Shown here: positions 25,641 to 39,139 of the stretch, in pieces
Layout of the letters: each line of letters opens with the position of its first letter
Position numbering within the stretch: the stretch's first letter is position 1
NCBI GenBank assembly: GCA_003991915.1
Contig: RQTK01000179.1
Location: 284,635 to 348,634, forward strand
Direction of reading: 5' to 3'
DNA: 64,000 nucleotides
Source of the DNA: Elysia chlorotica
Lineage: Eukaryota > Mollusca > Gastropoda > Plakobranchidae
The notes under the pieces: model-generated
What the model saw: the letters and a program-made list of their open reading frames with translations, nothing else
What the model was told of the DNA's origin: nothing
The model's database searches: none
Position numbers and translations under genes: made by a program

Positions 25641-26330
25641 TCGGACCTTTTGCAACATTATACTTTATTGAGGAACAGTTGTGAAATACGCTGAAAGATT
25701 TAGACCACACAGTCAAGCTGCTTCGATCGTCTGCCAAGACAAAAAGAGTCCTTTTATTGTTTATCTATGGTTATCCATAAAACTACCCTTTACTTTGTTG
25801 TTCCACACTGTATAATGCTAAGAGCAGAAATGAAATCTCAGCTGAAGCCCCTGTTCACGCGTCGGATTGTTGGAGAAAAATTTGACAAGTTAAATGTAGG
25901 CCTATCAGTTTACTTTACTTTTTATCATTAATCTATTTGGCCGTCGGAACTTAATAAACGTTTATTAATTGTCCAACATTAAAACATCATGTGCTTGATT
26001 CTGGTTGTTGCTGTTTTTCTTCTTGTTTTCTTTCTATATTTTTTTACTCATTATATTTTAATTCACTACTGTTCACCCTTAGCTGTGTGGATAGAATCAG
26101 AATGCACTATATTCCTGGAGCATAGGAGATGGGGAATAACATGGGCTTCTCGATCCTTTCTAGTAATACAAAGTTATCCCCCATTATACTCTGAATCTTG
26201 CGAGAGTACTTAAGGGTCTTCATTATTTACATACACATTATATATAAGTGGACATAGGTGTGAAGAAGTAGGACGGAATATAAAAAAAACAACATTCAAA
26301 ATAATTTTAAAGCCCGGTCTCGCTATCCGA
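25640..26330. other. Intergenic, no gene seen
   Basis: AT-rich sequence. No exon, RNA gene or repeat family recognised. Confidence 0.4.
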
Positions 26331-26336
26331 TCATGT

Positions 26337-26425
26337 CTAATATACATGTAGTAATGATAAACTTTATTTCTGTAGTGCCCTACCCCAAACATGCTTACAC
26401 TCAGGGCGCTTTGCAATTAAAAAAA
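26337..26425 (-). mobile_element. Possible retroposon 3' tail (GCGC-core type)
   Basis: On the minus strand, aattgcaaagcgccctgagt ... gaaataaagtttatca resembles the widely shared 3' tail of several animal SINEs and LINEs (AAAGCGC core followed by an AATAAAGTTTAT end). Assigned from memory of the motif only. Confidence 0.35.
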
Positions 26426-26429
26426 AACA

Positions 26430-27260
26430 AAACAAAAAAAACATGAATTTAATACTAATTAAAGAACTTAACACAAATATAGGCAAAGCTATTAAAATAC
26501 TGGTATCACTAAAACAGTATATTGACGTAATACTCAATAAACCCACAACAAATTATGATGATTTTTACGGCCACTCAGAAATAGGAATATTATGGCTCTA
26601 TCTCAACCTGTATAGTTACACCGAACTGTCGCAAACAAAGCCGGTCTGACTGATCAAAGGCATTATCTGTGTCCTTTTGTATTGGAAGCTATGCGCCTTA
26701 TCGGCTGTGCTATCTCGACTACAGAGTCTTCCCGATATTGAGCGCACTTTTACCACTGAAATGATTAAAATTCATGATTTCAATCATTCAAAGACGTACG
26801 TTCAGTGCCAGTCATTTCGCTAATTTACCATTGTTTTCTAACTTGCGTTTTATATTGTCGTTATTGTTTAGTTGTTTGTTTGTTTGGTGTTTGTTTTTTA
26901 ATTATTTTATTTTGCTTTGTTTTGTATTTTTTTGCTTATTTTTTTGTATATCGGAATTTGTCTCAAGTTCAACATGCGAACCAACAGATTTGAAACTTAT
27001 GGCAAAAGACGTAAATGTATATTTAATTAAACGGATCGATTTGCTGGAACATTTTTAAAAACTAAATATACCACTGAGTAGGAGATTTCTCTCTATCAAA
27101 GTATGTTTAGGTTCTCATTTTTAAATCCTCTTTTCAATTAAAAATTGTAGAAAAACAGTACCCACAAAAGGCCTTACTTACTTGCGTTTGTACAAAAAAT
27201 ATGTCTGATTTAGTTAACTGTGGGGGTGCTACAAGAACAATAAAATAAAAATACATGTAT
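26430..27260. other. Intergenic, no gene seen
   Basis: T-rich unique sequence with a low-complexity tract near 26870-26950 that produces spurious hydrophobic open frames. Confidence 0.4.
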
Positions 27261-27261
27261 A

Positions 27262-27264
<3 letters not shown>

Positions 27265-27302
<38 letters not shown>

Positions 27303-27351
27303 GTGTGTGTGTCTCTCTCTCTCTTGTTATCATTACTATCATCGTCATCAC

Positions 27352-27443
<92 letters not shown>

Positions 27444-27450
27444 CCATCAT
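27265..27450 (+). repeat. (CT)n then (CAT)n microsatellites
   Basis: CT repeats at 27265-27326 with a GT interruption, then CAT triplets at about 27350-27450. Poly-Ser, poly-Ile and poly-Met frames here are artefacts. Confidence 0.95.
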
Positions 27451-27469
27451 CAGTAGGCTAGTAGTAGTG

Positions 27470-27938
<469 letters not shown>

Positions 27939-28312
27939 GGCCTAGTAGTAGTAGTTTAGATCTAGATTTAATTTCTTCACTACTACCGGTATTGCTTGTG
28001 TTTTACATTTAAATATTTTTATCTTCATGCTCTATTTATCTGTTTCATTTTTTTGTATACATGTATCTCTTGTGTGTGTCTGTGTATGAGAGAGATACCG
28101 AAAGAGTGAGACTGTAAGAGTGAGACAGAGAGAAAAGAGACATACAGAGAGACAGGCATAGCCTACATAGGCCTACATGATACAGACAGACAGAGGGCTG
28201 TAGCTTGCACTGCAAATGGGATGGGGAAATATTATTAATATATTTTTCTCTCCGACTTAATAATATCTAGGTAATCGTCCCTTTTTTTAAATGAACATGG
28301 TAGGATGCAACA

Positions 28313-28425
28313 AAGTTGTACACCAAAAAAAAAACCACACACACACACACACACAAAAAGAAAAACAACACGTAAAGTTGTACACCAAAAAAAAAAAAAA
28401 ACACACACACACACACAAAACGCGA
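28313..28425. repeat. Short tandem duplication with poly-A and (CA)n
   Basis: The segment gttgtacaccaaaaaaaa ... cacacacaca occurs twice about 63 bp apart, near 28313 and 28376. No coding meaning. Confidence 0.7.
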
Positions 28426-28619
28426 GACATTACGCCATTTTGTTTAGCAAGTTGACAGAAAATAAACAAACTTGGTTATAAATCCATGTCAACTCTCCTA
28501 ATCTAGGGTAGTCTATGGAACACTGGAAATTTATCAACATGAATCCAATATTTCTACAAAAAAATTCATGCAAGAAAATTAAAATTTACTGTACATCACA
28601 ACGGTAAATGAAGATTTGT

Positions 28620-28745
28620 CTAGATTATTTTTTTTCTAGATCTAGATCTAGAAATCTAGAATCTAGATAAATTCCAGATCTATAGAGACATAGATCTATT
28701 CTATAGATCTAGTTCTAGAGTGATTTGAATCTAGATTTAGACTAG
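28620..28745. repeat. Degenerate AGATCT/CTAGAT tract
   Basis: Second dense cluster of tagatctagatct words, like 11940-12175. Confidence 0.7.
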
Positions 28746-28849
28746 GCCTGTTGCCTAACTAGTAGTAAATTTCAAATGCAGAGTCGAGATGTAAAATATC
28801 AAGATGAGAATTGAGGTTAGACCTGAAGATAGGCCTAGGCCTACATAGA

Positions 28850-29007
28850 ACTAGAAGTACTCGAAACTACGAAAGTGTCTTCCGAGACTGCCTAGCCCAG
28901 CGTTTAGAGAGACCACGAAAAATAATTGTGGCATGTGCAAGAGCGAGTATGGCACTTTCATTTTTTTGGGGGTTTCCTCAATCTATTTTAACTGCATTAT
29001 TCGCTGC
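28850..29007 (+). promoter_or_regulatory. Weak candidate for an upstream non-coding exon of the C6orf62 homolog
   Basis: A GC-richer island in AT-rich sequence ends in a good donor, cttt|gtgagttt, near 29007. A good acceptor tctctctttccag ends at 32319, 257 bp before the C6orf62-homolog ATG, implying that gene has an upstream untranslated exon somewhere. Linking the two is inference. Confidence 0.25.
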
Positions 29008-29442
29008 TTTGTGAGTTTGTCCTACCTCTTGCTGATTTTGCTGTTTCTCTGCCATGTCTATAGATTACAAATCTTGTAAACTAGAAATTCAATATATCTC
29101 TAGATCTAAGTAATGGAGATTAATCGTATTAGATAGTAGATCCAGATAAGACCTCATGCTCATGGTAGAGAGAGGGGGAGAGAGATCTAGAGAGAATTTT
29201 CAATTTAAGCGAGAGATTTAAAGAGTAGAGAGAGAGATGGGGACTTGTGATTGAACGAGGGAAGAGAGAGAGAGATATTGGAAGAGGGACATGGAAATAC
29301 AAAAGAATTATTAGAATAGATATTTATATAAATGAACTACAAAATTAATTTAGATAGTGAGTAGGCTAATAATAATCTGACTGAAGATGGGATGAGCCCA
29401 AGGCTTTTTTTCCTTTTTCAATGGGAGACACAGGCCATAATT

Positions 29443-29500
29443 ATGGCGGATTTCACAAAGTTGGTACACTGAGATGGGTTCATTTTGTGAAATCTGCCAT
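29443..29500. other. Near-perfect hairpin
   Basis: ATGGCGGATTTCACAAA at 29443-29459 is the inverse complement, with one mismatch, of the 17 bases at 29484-29500, with a 24-nt loop. Confidence 0.7.
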
Positions 29501-30048
29501 ACATTTAAAGTGCACACACCAACAACTTTTCTGTCAGACCCATTTACATTGTATTGTTATAAATTGACAACAACAAATTAAGAAAGAAGGGATCAAGAAA
29601 CTAAACTCAATATATATGGCCTCACTACTCTGGAAGACCTTGATGGTGGTCTCCCTATGCTGAAGTAAAAAAGGACTGCAATCGTGGTTTCTCTAGACTG
29701 GAGTGTAGATGCACTGTGATCGTGATCTCCAAAGACTGAAGTCTAGAAAGACCTCGATTATGGTCTTCCTAGACTCTCCCTAGATTGCATTCAGATCTTG
29801 TAGGCCTATAAAAACTTTATATAAACATTTATAAATTCTTGTAACTATGTATCTAGATCTAGTCACAGACTTGGCTTTTTTCCAGTCAAAGAGCTTTAAA
29901 AATTAGTTTTATGCACAGACTGATTATTCAGTGCTGTAGACATGTTCACAAAATGACAGCTATTGCATGCATGAAACAAGAGCATTGGAAATCACAGGAA
30001 TGATGCCTCTTTAATTAGTTTAAATCACTAAATTGTTAACAGGTTATG

Positions 30049-30068
30049 AAATGGTGTGCACTTTTTCT

Positions 30069-30115
<47 letters not shown>

Positions 30116-30302
30116 GTACTTTTCTTTATCTCCTTCTCTCTCTCAGCTTCTCTATCTTTAATCAGCAGTGATGCCAATTTTCCGTAAATTTACGGAATTC
30201 CGTAAAAAAATAATCGTCCGTCAAAGTTCCGTAAAAAAAAAAAAATCACCGCCCGAGTTTCGTCAAGGTCCGTCGAAGTTCAAAATGGTGTGCACTTTTT
30301 CT

Positions 30303-30349
<47 letters not shown>

Positions 30350-30384
30350 GTACTTTTCTTTATCTCCTCCTTCTCTCTCTTATG

Positions 30385-30457
<73 letters not shown>

Positions 30458-30460
30458 CTT
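30049..30460. repeat. Duplicated cassette containing (CT)n
   Basis: The string aatggtgtgcactttttctt followed by (CT)n and ctggtgtacttttctttatc occurs at about 30049 and again at about 30283. A third CT array follows to about 30452. The 178- and 109-residue open frames over this area are CT-repeat artefacts. Confidence 0.85.
30180..30206. repeat. Overlapping 18 bp palindromes
   Basis: TTCCGTAAATTTACGGAA at 30180-30197 and TTTACGGAATTCCGTAAA at 30189-30206 are both perfect palindromes. A further ttccgtaaaa follows near 30227. Confidence 0.85.
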
Positions 30461-31259
30461 TTTTCTTCTTCCCCTCCCCCCCCCCACCCCTCTCTCTCTC
30501 TCTTTCCATCGCTTTCTCTCTATCCTGTCTCTCTTTTTCCTCTGCGCCTTCTTTATCTCACCATTCTTTTTTTTTTTCTTCTTCTCTTCTTTTTTTCTAT
30601 CTCTGACCCTTTCACTTAACTCTTTCTTTCTCTCTCACACTCTATATATCCGCCTCTCTCTATCTCCCACTTTCTTCCAACTCTCTCCTAACTCTATCTC
30701 TTAATTTGTCTTTCCTTCCTTCTCTCCTATCTTCTATCTTTCTCTCTCTCTCTCTCTCTTTCCCTTTATCTCTCTCTCACACAGTGTTGGGGATGTCTAA
30801 GGGAACGCAATATTCAATGGTACGGCGGTATGTTTCGATTTTATTTAATTTCCTCAAATTAGGTTCTGATCCCTTAACAATTGGTCATTTCTACAGTTCT
30901 TAGACTGTTGTATAAATGCGGTAATGCCGGTAATCCACGTGATTGAAATAAAAAAAATATTTCTTTCCCTGTCGTCAACTCCCCGTTATAGTCTATAGGG
31001 AGGGAACTCAAAGAGTCTTACACGCAGGTGTGAACATCTGGTTTCTTTAGGCTGAGACTCATGGTTCACTCACCAGAAAGTAGGAGTTGACAGTTCACGC
31101 AAGGTGCCTTCCTACAATTCCTTGTTAAACTTTTAAAAGTCGTTTGTTCTCTCTCTCCCTTTCTACCTCTCTATCTCACTCTTCTTTTTCTGTCTTTTTC
31201 TCTCGTTCTCCCTCTTTCTACTTTTTCTCTCTTTTTAGCGACCTCCCTTTCCTCCATCG

Positions 31260-31313
<54 letters not shown>
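30460..31313. repeat. Pyrimidine-rich low-complexity region
   Basis: CT-rich sequence to about 30780, a short unique island to 31140, then CT-rich again with pure CT at 31262-31313. No gene seen. Confidence 0.7.
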
Positions 31314-31318
<5 letters not shown>

Positions 31319-32319
31319 ACTTTCACATGTGTGGTGGTCGTAGAGTAAGAGTACCTATCCTCTAATTGGATGGTCGCAGACTTGTATTTTCTTAACTTGC
31401 CAAATCAAATTATTTTCCCTTAAGCAGAGTCTTGACTGTAGAGCTTTATGAAAAACCGCTAGGAGCTGTGCACACATTGTGGTGGGACTAGGGGGAAGAG
31501 CCATCTGGTGTTAAATTAAAGAAATTTCTTTCGCTGTGGTTTTGTCACGTGAAATCTAGGCTCTTGTAAATCTAGCGGCTTGAAAATTAAAAAGTTTAAC
31601 ATGGAAGTGTGAACTGTACAACTGTCTGCTCTAGCCTGAGAATCATGGGTGGGCACAATCATTTAGTTACGAGAGACTGGGCGTCCAATCACTGAAGAAC
31701 AGGTGGGACTTGATCGAATATGCAAGGTGCCTTTATGTAATTCGTTGTTAAGTCTTCATTCTCTCTCTCATTCGTTCAACGCGTGTCAAACACAGTTATT
31801 CATCTACTTTCAATTCACCTGATGGACAGACAAGTTTAGATCTTTAAAAATGCAGCATCGAGGAGATTCGCTTGGAAACAAATAAAAAAGGATTTTTTAA
31901 TGCGAGAATGAGACACAGCATTTAGTTTACTTTTCATTGGCTCAGTAACGGCCCTTTAAAAAAAAAACCCAAAACAAAACGTAAGAACCCGTCAGCTTTA
32001 GAACCCTCTTTTTGTGTCTCCCGAGGGGTGGGTTCTTAGGAGGAGACCACTTTACATCTTTACCCACTATCAAATATCAATGTTCCTGAAATTTACTAGG
32101 TCTTGGTGGCATCCCTGTACTTAATACTACATGTATCTAAAATATATTGAACCTATGATGGTTGCATAGATTTTTTCCCAAAGATTTAGATTTATGATTT
32201 TAAAAATTGATTGCAATTGATTTTAAGTTAATTAATTCACAGCACAACATGACAAAAGCTTTTTAATTGGTCAGATATTCCATAATTATACTTCTTTCTT
32301 TCTCTGTCTCTCTTTCCAG
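31314..32319. other. Sequence upstream of the C6orf62 homolog
   Basis: No coding exon. A segment at 31600-31770 (gtgtgaac, gagaatcatgg, gcaaggtgccttta) is a diverged copy of 31030-31130, an old local duplication. Confidence 0.4.
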
Positions 32320-32575
32320 CAATTGTGCAAATATACCTGACAGGAAACCCTCGAAGAAATGAAATTTCAAGGTCCAGTATAACATTTCAAGGAGCATTTC
32401 TTTTGTTTGATTATAGGTGGCGAAAGTTCAGATCATCTATTTTTGGCCTGTAATCATGCTTTCCAATCAAATTAAAAGAAAATGCAGATAGCTGTCACAT
32501 ATCAGATAGTACCTGTAGTTAAGAAAGAAATGATATAAATAATTATAAAGCCTTGCACGTTAATGATCACTAAAA

Positions 32576-35500
32576 ATGGGTGACCCCCTGACAAGAAAAA
32601 GTGCAGCTGTGAGCAGACTGAGAAACAACCTAAGAAAGAGACGAGAGGCCCTTGCTGATCAGTTTGACTTCAAGATGTACATTGCTTTTCATTTTAAGGA
32701 CAAGGTATTTTTTTCTATTCCATCTGAATTGTAAATTTATATTTAGTCAAGCAATTTTTAATGTATTTTAGCTAGGTGTTCACTTTTTTTTTTACCCTAC
32801 CCACATAAATTTCAAATAATCTCTAATATTTTATCAATATTTATAAATTAATCGAAATTGTCATTTAGTATAAATTTATATAATTACACTACTACTGATT
32901 TAAACATACGAAATTGTCAAGATTGTCAAACTTACAACATTGCATGATATTAATCCTAATAGGCTAGTGAATATGCAGAAGAGCCTAAATAAGTGAAATT
33001 CATTCGGAAAATTGACATTCTTTTCTTTTTTCTTTTTTCTTTTTTTTTTTATGTAATCTATCTGAATGTAATTTTTTTTCTTTTAACTTATAAAAACAAT
33101 ATGCATCAAAACAATTTCAGGGACACCATATTTTTTTTTCCACAAAGGGGAAAGCATTTAATTTCTCTTTTTCACTTTAGGAGTTAGGGAGAAGCCAATT
33201 GTAGTTTTAGTACATGTACCTATATTTTCCTTTGCATACGTTCTGGCTTAGGACAGACAAAGGTTGACGGAAAGAAAGGAGGGGAGTGAGATTGGGCACG
33301 TGGGTAATCGTGATAGTAGGGCAACATGTACACACATGGAATGACTATATCGGCTTAGATTTAGTTGGTGGAAATATTCAGAGTTGGTTTGGTTTTAATT
33401 TGTTGAATTTGACTACATTGCCTTTCAAGTACAACCCTATAGATTTTCTTGGAATGTCAATGACAAATTATCATGAAATAGTCAGAGTAGACATTTTTTA
33501 AAATAAATTTATAATAGCATTTTTAATTTTGTAAGATCTACTTTCATTTTTTTTTTAATGAAAATTAAATGGGCATTTTTGTTTTTTACCAATGAATTTA
33601 GAGGGTTTTTTTTATTTGGAAAGGATAACACACATTTACTCTGCTGTTCCTTTGTCCATGAATATTTTTCCTGTGATTTTTACTACTTGCTTCATCAAGG
33701 AAATCATAGTTTTTTTTATTGCATTACTACATCATACATGTAAGTTTTATTTATGGATAGTGATAATCTTTTAAAGTTTAAACTTTCTTTTAGAGTTTGT
33801 AAATATATCATCATCTTCATCATTTTCGTTTTTTCCTATCTCAGAAAAAGAAAAGTACATTATTTGAAGTTGCTGAGGTCTACCCAGTCATGACAAATAA
33901 TTATGAACACAGTATTTTAGAGGGAGTCAAGGTATGTATATTTGGAACATGGCATAAGTAGTTGATATTTTAGAATTAATATTATTTATTCATTGATGTA
34001 TACAAATTACTGGAATACACACTCTCAGCTTAATGTTGTCCACCACTTTCACATTAAGTAAATATCTTAAATCAAATCGCCAAATTTTACAAAGAGAATG
34101 TTTAGAGTATGTCATAGTTTAACCTGAAAGTTCCTTTACTTATTAATTCTTTGCTGCTTTTTATAGGTGCTTATTGTTCCACTTTTGAGGGGCTCTAGTT
34201 TAAACTGAATTGGTTTTCTGTAGGATACACAATTTTGTTTGTCTTACTTGAGGTCTAATTTTTTTTTACTGTCAATTTTAATTTCGGCAAGAACAATTAA
34301 TAAGTTTATTCTTATCTTATCTTAAATCAACTGGTTGAACGCATCATCACTTGAGTCATAAATTGAAAAATACACCTTTATTATTATTATTTTTTTTTGC
34401 AGAATGACTCTTACACATATGAAAGCTCCCGTGAGTTAATTGAAAAAGATGTTGTTCAATTTCATGCTCATAGATGGCAACCTATGAGGAGGGTAAGTAC
34501 TCATAAGATTTACTTCAGTTTAGCCAACGAAATTCTAACTCATTGATAAAGAGACAACCTTGTTATTATAAATGATGAGTCTTACAAGAAGTTTAGTTAA
34601 TTTCTGTATATGGGAATTGAAGGTTTTAATTTTAAAAGTGTCTTTATTTTTACCTTACAGTGAAATCATCTAAAGTTTGTTCGCTCAATTTTCCACTCCA
34701 TTGAAGAACCTTCTTCTTTGGGAAACAGTATTTTCTCTTTATTTTACATGTTTGAGCAACTGTTTCAGGTATTAAGTTTGTGATGGGAGTCACACAAGCA
34801 ATGATATAAGATTTATAATGTCATCACTTTGTTACACTGAATCAAAATGAACACTGTGCAAATACATCATGTAAAAGGCTTAAGCGAAGGGCTAGGCCCT
34901 TATCTAAATCCCTTTCCCTTATATGATCTTCCCCAAAACTGAAAATTATAGGTCCACATTATCCCTAGTTTATACAAGTGTATTTAATCACTGAGGAGCG
35001 GGATGGACCTGAAAAATTTCCACTCTCCTGAAATGCTTGGTTTATCTCGCTGATACCCTCAATCAACGGATAATGAGCGCGCACCTAGCCTGAGTAACGG
35101 GTGTCCCTTGGGAGGCGATTTATGACCGTGCAGCTAACAGTCTGCTGCTCAACTAAAATGCACAAGATTGCGAGTTTTGTTATAATATCCCAGTTTAACT
35201 TTATTTACCAGAGGGTATATTTTCTATTTATGTATTTATCTACTGATAACCTATATTATTTTTACTGCTCATTCTTTTAAAAAAAAGTTTGCCCATTTAA
35301 GAAATTAAACAATACATTATTGTGTTATCTTAAATGCTAAAATTATTTGAATAAAGGTATTCTGAAAAATGAATTGTTATATAAAATTATATAGATTAAC
35401 ATTAAGAGCATTTTCTATGTACAATTATGTTGTAACTTTTTTTTTTTTAGGATGTTATTGGTTGCACCAGTGATGTTGACTTTTTCCTTTGGCCACGTAA

Positions 35501-37060
35501 TGATATAGAGAAAATAGAGTGCCATTTATATTCTAGATGGAAAGGGGAAGATACACCTTTCAGGCCTCTCATAGTAAGTGCATTTATTTCATATTTGTTT
35601 CTTGCATGCTTTTTATTTCAGTGCAGATTTCATTATTGTTAAAAAAGTAATTGAAAAGTACGATGATTCAAAATATGGCTTTAAAAATATTAAAGAAAAA
35701 TGTTTCCTTCCTTTAAAGTTTCTTTAGGAATGTTCATAACAAATTTTATTTTCCTCATGATTTCACAGGTAGGTTACAGCTTTTCCAGTGAGGAATATGT
35801 GCGTCAGTTGATGCGTCTGTTGACATGTCGGGACAAAACGGGGCTTATTGTTACCAACACTGATCAGACTGTTTTTCTTTTTGTTGACAAACAGCATATG
35901 CAGGTGAAGGCTCTAAATTTATGGATGCGTTTGTATAAGTTAATGCTTTAGATGAGAAACTGTCAAATACTATGCTTTTATTGATTGAAAACTTAAATGC
36001 CAAAATAGTTGTCTTCAACTAATCAAATGAGATTCAATGCATGACCCTCAATTAAGTCTTTCTCACTCTAATTCCCATCCGATTAAAAAAATTTTTAAAG
36101 CTTTTTTTGCAATTATTTTCTTTACAAAAGTTCTTTTTTCAAATATAATCAGATAGGAAAATGGATAAACTTTCAGAAAATATATACTTTTATATGGGTT
36201 TTCATTAAAAAAAAATAATGGAGAAAAAATTGTTAAAATTGAAATGTTTCCGTTTTTCTTGTTACTTTGTTTGGTTTACTAGCAACGCAGAAAGAATTCA
36301 AAATAGAGTAAAAAAGGATGAGAAAAGTGTGGAAAGTAAATATGTTAGATTTTGTAGTTTTGGTTTAAATTTTGCTCAAGCTTTGCGGCGACGTCCAGTC
36401 TTCATTAGGTCTAGATCTATTTAGTAGACCTGCATGTGTGCCAACAATTGTTGGATTTCCGACAATTATTGCCCGTCAGCTAATTTTTACGGCCAAAATA
36501 CAAGTGAGGTCAAATTGTCGGCGTGTCAGCAATCCTTCACTTTACCACCGGCTAGCAGTGAAAGCGCCGACAGTTTATCCTTTGACTGCTGACAATAGTC
36601 GGAAATTAAGTCCCTTTCCCGCGAAGTTATCAGAAAAATTATTTTTAGCTCGGTCTGTGTCATCGGAAAACTTCGCTCTGATAGAAACTATCCACTCTAT
36701 CGTAAAACCAAGAATTGTATCAATTATATTCAAATCGAGTATGCGCAGTTTCATTTTCTCTTGTTTTCGCTCGACAACAGCACATTCAAGTCCAGTTCAT
36801 TTGTTCACTTTGAATGCAATTTTGGAACCCGTTTTCTTAAATTTCTTGATTATAGTTTATCTCTTTCTTGAAGATTGCCTTTCCTAAATACCGTACTCTT
36901 AACCTCATTTTGACCAAGTTTCATAAAATTTCATCCAGCCGTACCAGGGTTCTCGCAATGTAGTCATGCCCTAGATTTAACTTTGAAAGTAGCGAATTCC
37001 CTGTTAATTTCTGATCTATCAAGATGTGGAGTCTAGATCTACTTATACCTACCTAAACCT

Positions 37061-37134
<74 letters not shown>

Positions 37135-39062
37135 ACTTTTTGACTTTTTTTATATTTTATATTATTTTTATTGGTTATAATTTTTGATTTTTTTATTATT
37201 TTTTTTTTAATTTATTTTAAATTATTTTTTAAAATTTCTTTGTTTATTTTGATTTTAAATATAGTGTTTTTATTTTTTTTTATTATAATACAAATCATAA
37301 CTTTAAGAATCATCATGTTTCAAACGGATTCTTGTTCACATTTTAAAGAGCTTTAAAATCACAAAACAAATTCCAATCAGTTAACTTTGAAATTTTCACT
37401 AAACTTTAAAAAGTCTCCTTTTTTATTATGACGAAGGAAAAGATCCGGCATGATGATGTGTATTTTACGAGAAAAAGTTCAGTTTGGTCAGGGCTCACAT
37501 GCTGGTCTAATTTAGTTATAGACTTGGACTTGATCAGCACTTGAACTTGTTTATTCATCTCCCCAACTTCAATATCTGGTTCATAATTAGCATCTATATT
37601 TTGTTCCATAGTAAGCGATTACAAGAATTAAAATGTCATTGCGAAGTTAGATCTGATCTCAAAATCTCTGGAACTCAAACTGGGATGCATATGGTTGCAT
37701 AAGCTTGGAAAGAAATGTTGCTGAATATTCAGGCACACTTGGAGAAATATTTGATTATTTTAAGCAATAAAACTATAGAGAAGATATATTGATTGGGAAG
37801 GTGATTAATATTAATTAGAAAGGAGCATTGTGGCTGAAGGTCAAAGAAATGATTCCTTTGATCGTCACTTTGTTGCGCCGTCTCAAGATGTCTGTAAGTG
37901 TATAGACTGGTTATATGATCGTTCCTTTAAAGGAAGGTCTGCCCTGGGAATGCGAATCAGTAGTATACAGCGAGCACCTTGTAACCCTTAACTTGTTCAC
38001 CAGCAGGTTTCCAGTTACTGAGGAGCAGCCCTTATCCAATTATTCATTGTAACCCTTTGATTGTTCTCTCCCACCTGCTCAGTGCATGGGAATGAGTTCT
38101 CCTGATTACGATTTTAACAAATTATTGCAGTCTGATAGCTGATTAGAATCACTGGTACTAGTGGTAGCTCTGCCAGTCAGTACTATGAAAATGGGGAGCA
38201 TAAGATCTGCTGTTTGGTTCTCTATTGATGCCCTTTTAGTGTCCTTAAAAAAATTTAGGGGACTTAAAAATCATCAAAGATTACATTTTTTGTGGCTTAT
38301 ATTTCTATTATATACCTGCGGTTAATTCTTTTAAATATACCTTAGATCAGATCGGTTGAACAGCATTTTTTTAAAAACCTCCTGATATTTTTTTTTTATT
38401 TTCTCCAAAGTCAGTTGTAGTCAGTATCAGGTTTTTAAGTCTGTTTTATTTTACTTTTTTTTGTAAGAAGCACCAAGGCATTTATTCAAAAACTTTTTTT
38501 AAAACGTGTTCATGCAAAATGTTCACTTCATATTATGTGTATATATAATACATGTGTAAATGTTTTCTTTTTTTTTTTTTCCAGACCAGTAAAAACAAAG
38601 TTTTAGTGTACAAACTGCAAAGTGTATGTCTTTACTTACCTCAGGTAAAACCGTTGTCTTTGTTCAAAAAGTCTGTTACTTTCCTTGAAATGAACATATC
38701 GGATCTTATGATTAAAATTTCACTAAGACTAAGAGCAAAACTGAGGTTTCATAAAGATTATGAAATGAAATTGTGACATTTAAAAACTTTTGAAATGCTA
38801 AATTTGCAGGGTTTTTTTGTAAATCCAGTAAGGACTGCATTGAAATGTATGCTTAAGCTCTTTATTTTTATTGCTTAATTATATCATTGATGAAAAATAA
38901 GTAGCTATTATACTCTTTTTGTACTATTTTTTATTTATCTTAATAGTCATTTTGAGTTTTCAACCCTTTAATTCTTTTGCCCTCTTTGAACTTTCATAGG
39001 TTCAGCTGATGAACTGGGGGCCAGGGACTACAGAAGAGCTAATAGCTAGCTACTTCTCATGA
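32576..39062 (+). CDS. C6orf62: C6orf62 homolog, conserved protein of unknown function (seven exons, 228 aa)
   Basis: Coding exons: 32576-32704, 33845-33931, 34403-34492, 35451-35573, 35769-35903, 38585-38644 and 39000-39062 (TGA), all phase 0 with GT/AG borders. The product starts [16 protein letters not shown], then [72 protein letters not shown] and VCLYLPQ. It follows human C6orf62 (229 aa) collinearly from first to last residue, with the same MGDP start and near-identical [19 protein letters not shown] and [10 protein letters not shown] blocks. The ATG context AAAAATGG is strong. No enzymatic motif, signal peptide or membrane helix is seen; the family (I believe DUF4566) has no established biochemical role. 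A splice acceptor at 32319 suggests an upstream non-coding exon. The gene looks intact. Confidence 0.95.
36372..36887 (+). other. Orphan 171-codon open frame in C6orf62-homolog intron
   Basis: The longest uninterrupted forward frame in the intron 35904-38584, in a GC-richer island. No recognised domain; a hydrophobic stretch near the C-terminus. The DNA is rich in related words (ccgacaatt, tgtcggcg, tagtcgga) and a 14 bp palindrome CCAACAATTGTTGG near 36439, which fits a decayed mobile element better than a host gene. Confidence 0.25.
37067..37127 (+). repeat. (CT)n microsatellite
   Basis: About 30 CT dinucleotides in the C6orf62-homolog intron, followed by T-rich sequence to about 37290. 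Confidence 0.95.
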
Positions 39063-39124
39063 AAATGGTGTTGAACAGTTACACATGGTCTTACTTTTTG
39101 TCTACTTTTGGGGATGATTGCAAA

Positions 39125-39136
39125 AATAAAAATAAA
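39125..39136 (+). terminator. Proximal polyadenylation signals, C6orf62 homolog
   Basis: Two adjacent AATAAA hexamers 63 bp after the stop codon at 39062. If used, the 3' UTR is very short. Many further AATAAA hexamers downstream allow a much longer one. Confidence 0.4.
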
Positions 39137-39139
39137 ACT

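Noticed and set aside
30168..30704. 178-codon open frame
   Set aside because: Almost entirely Leu-Ser from CT repeats; low-complexity artefact.
36372..36887. Nested protein-coding gene in the C6orf62-homolog intron
   Set aside because: No domain, no partner exon and a composition suggesting repeat debris; kept only as an orphan frame.
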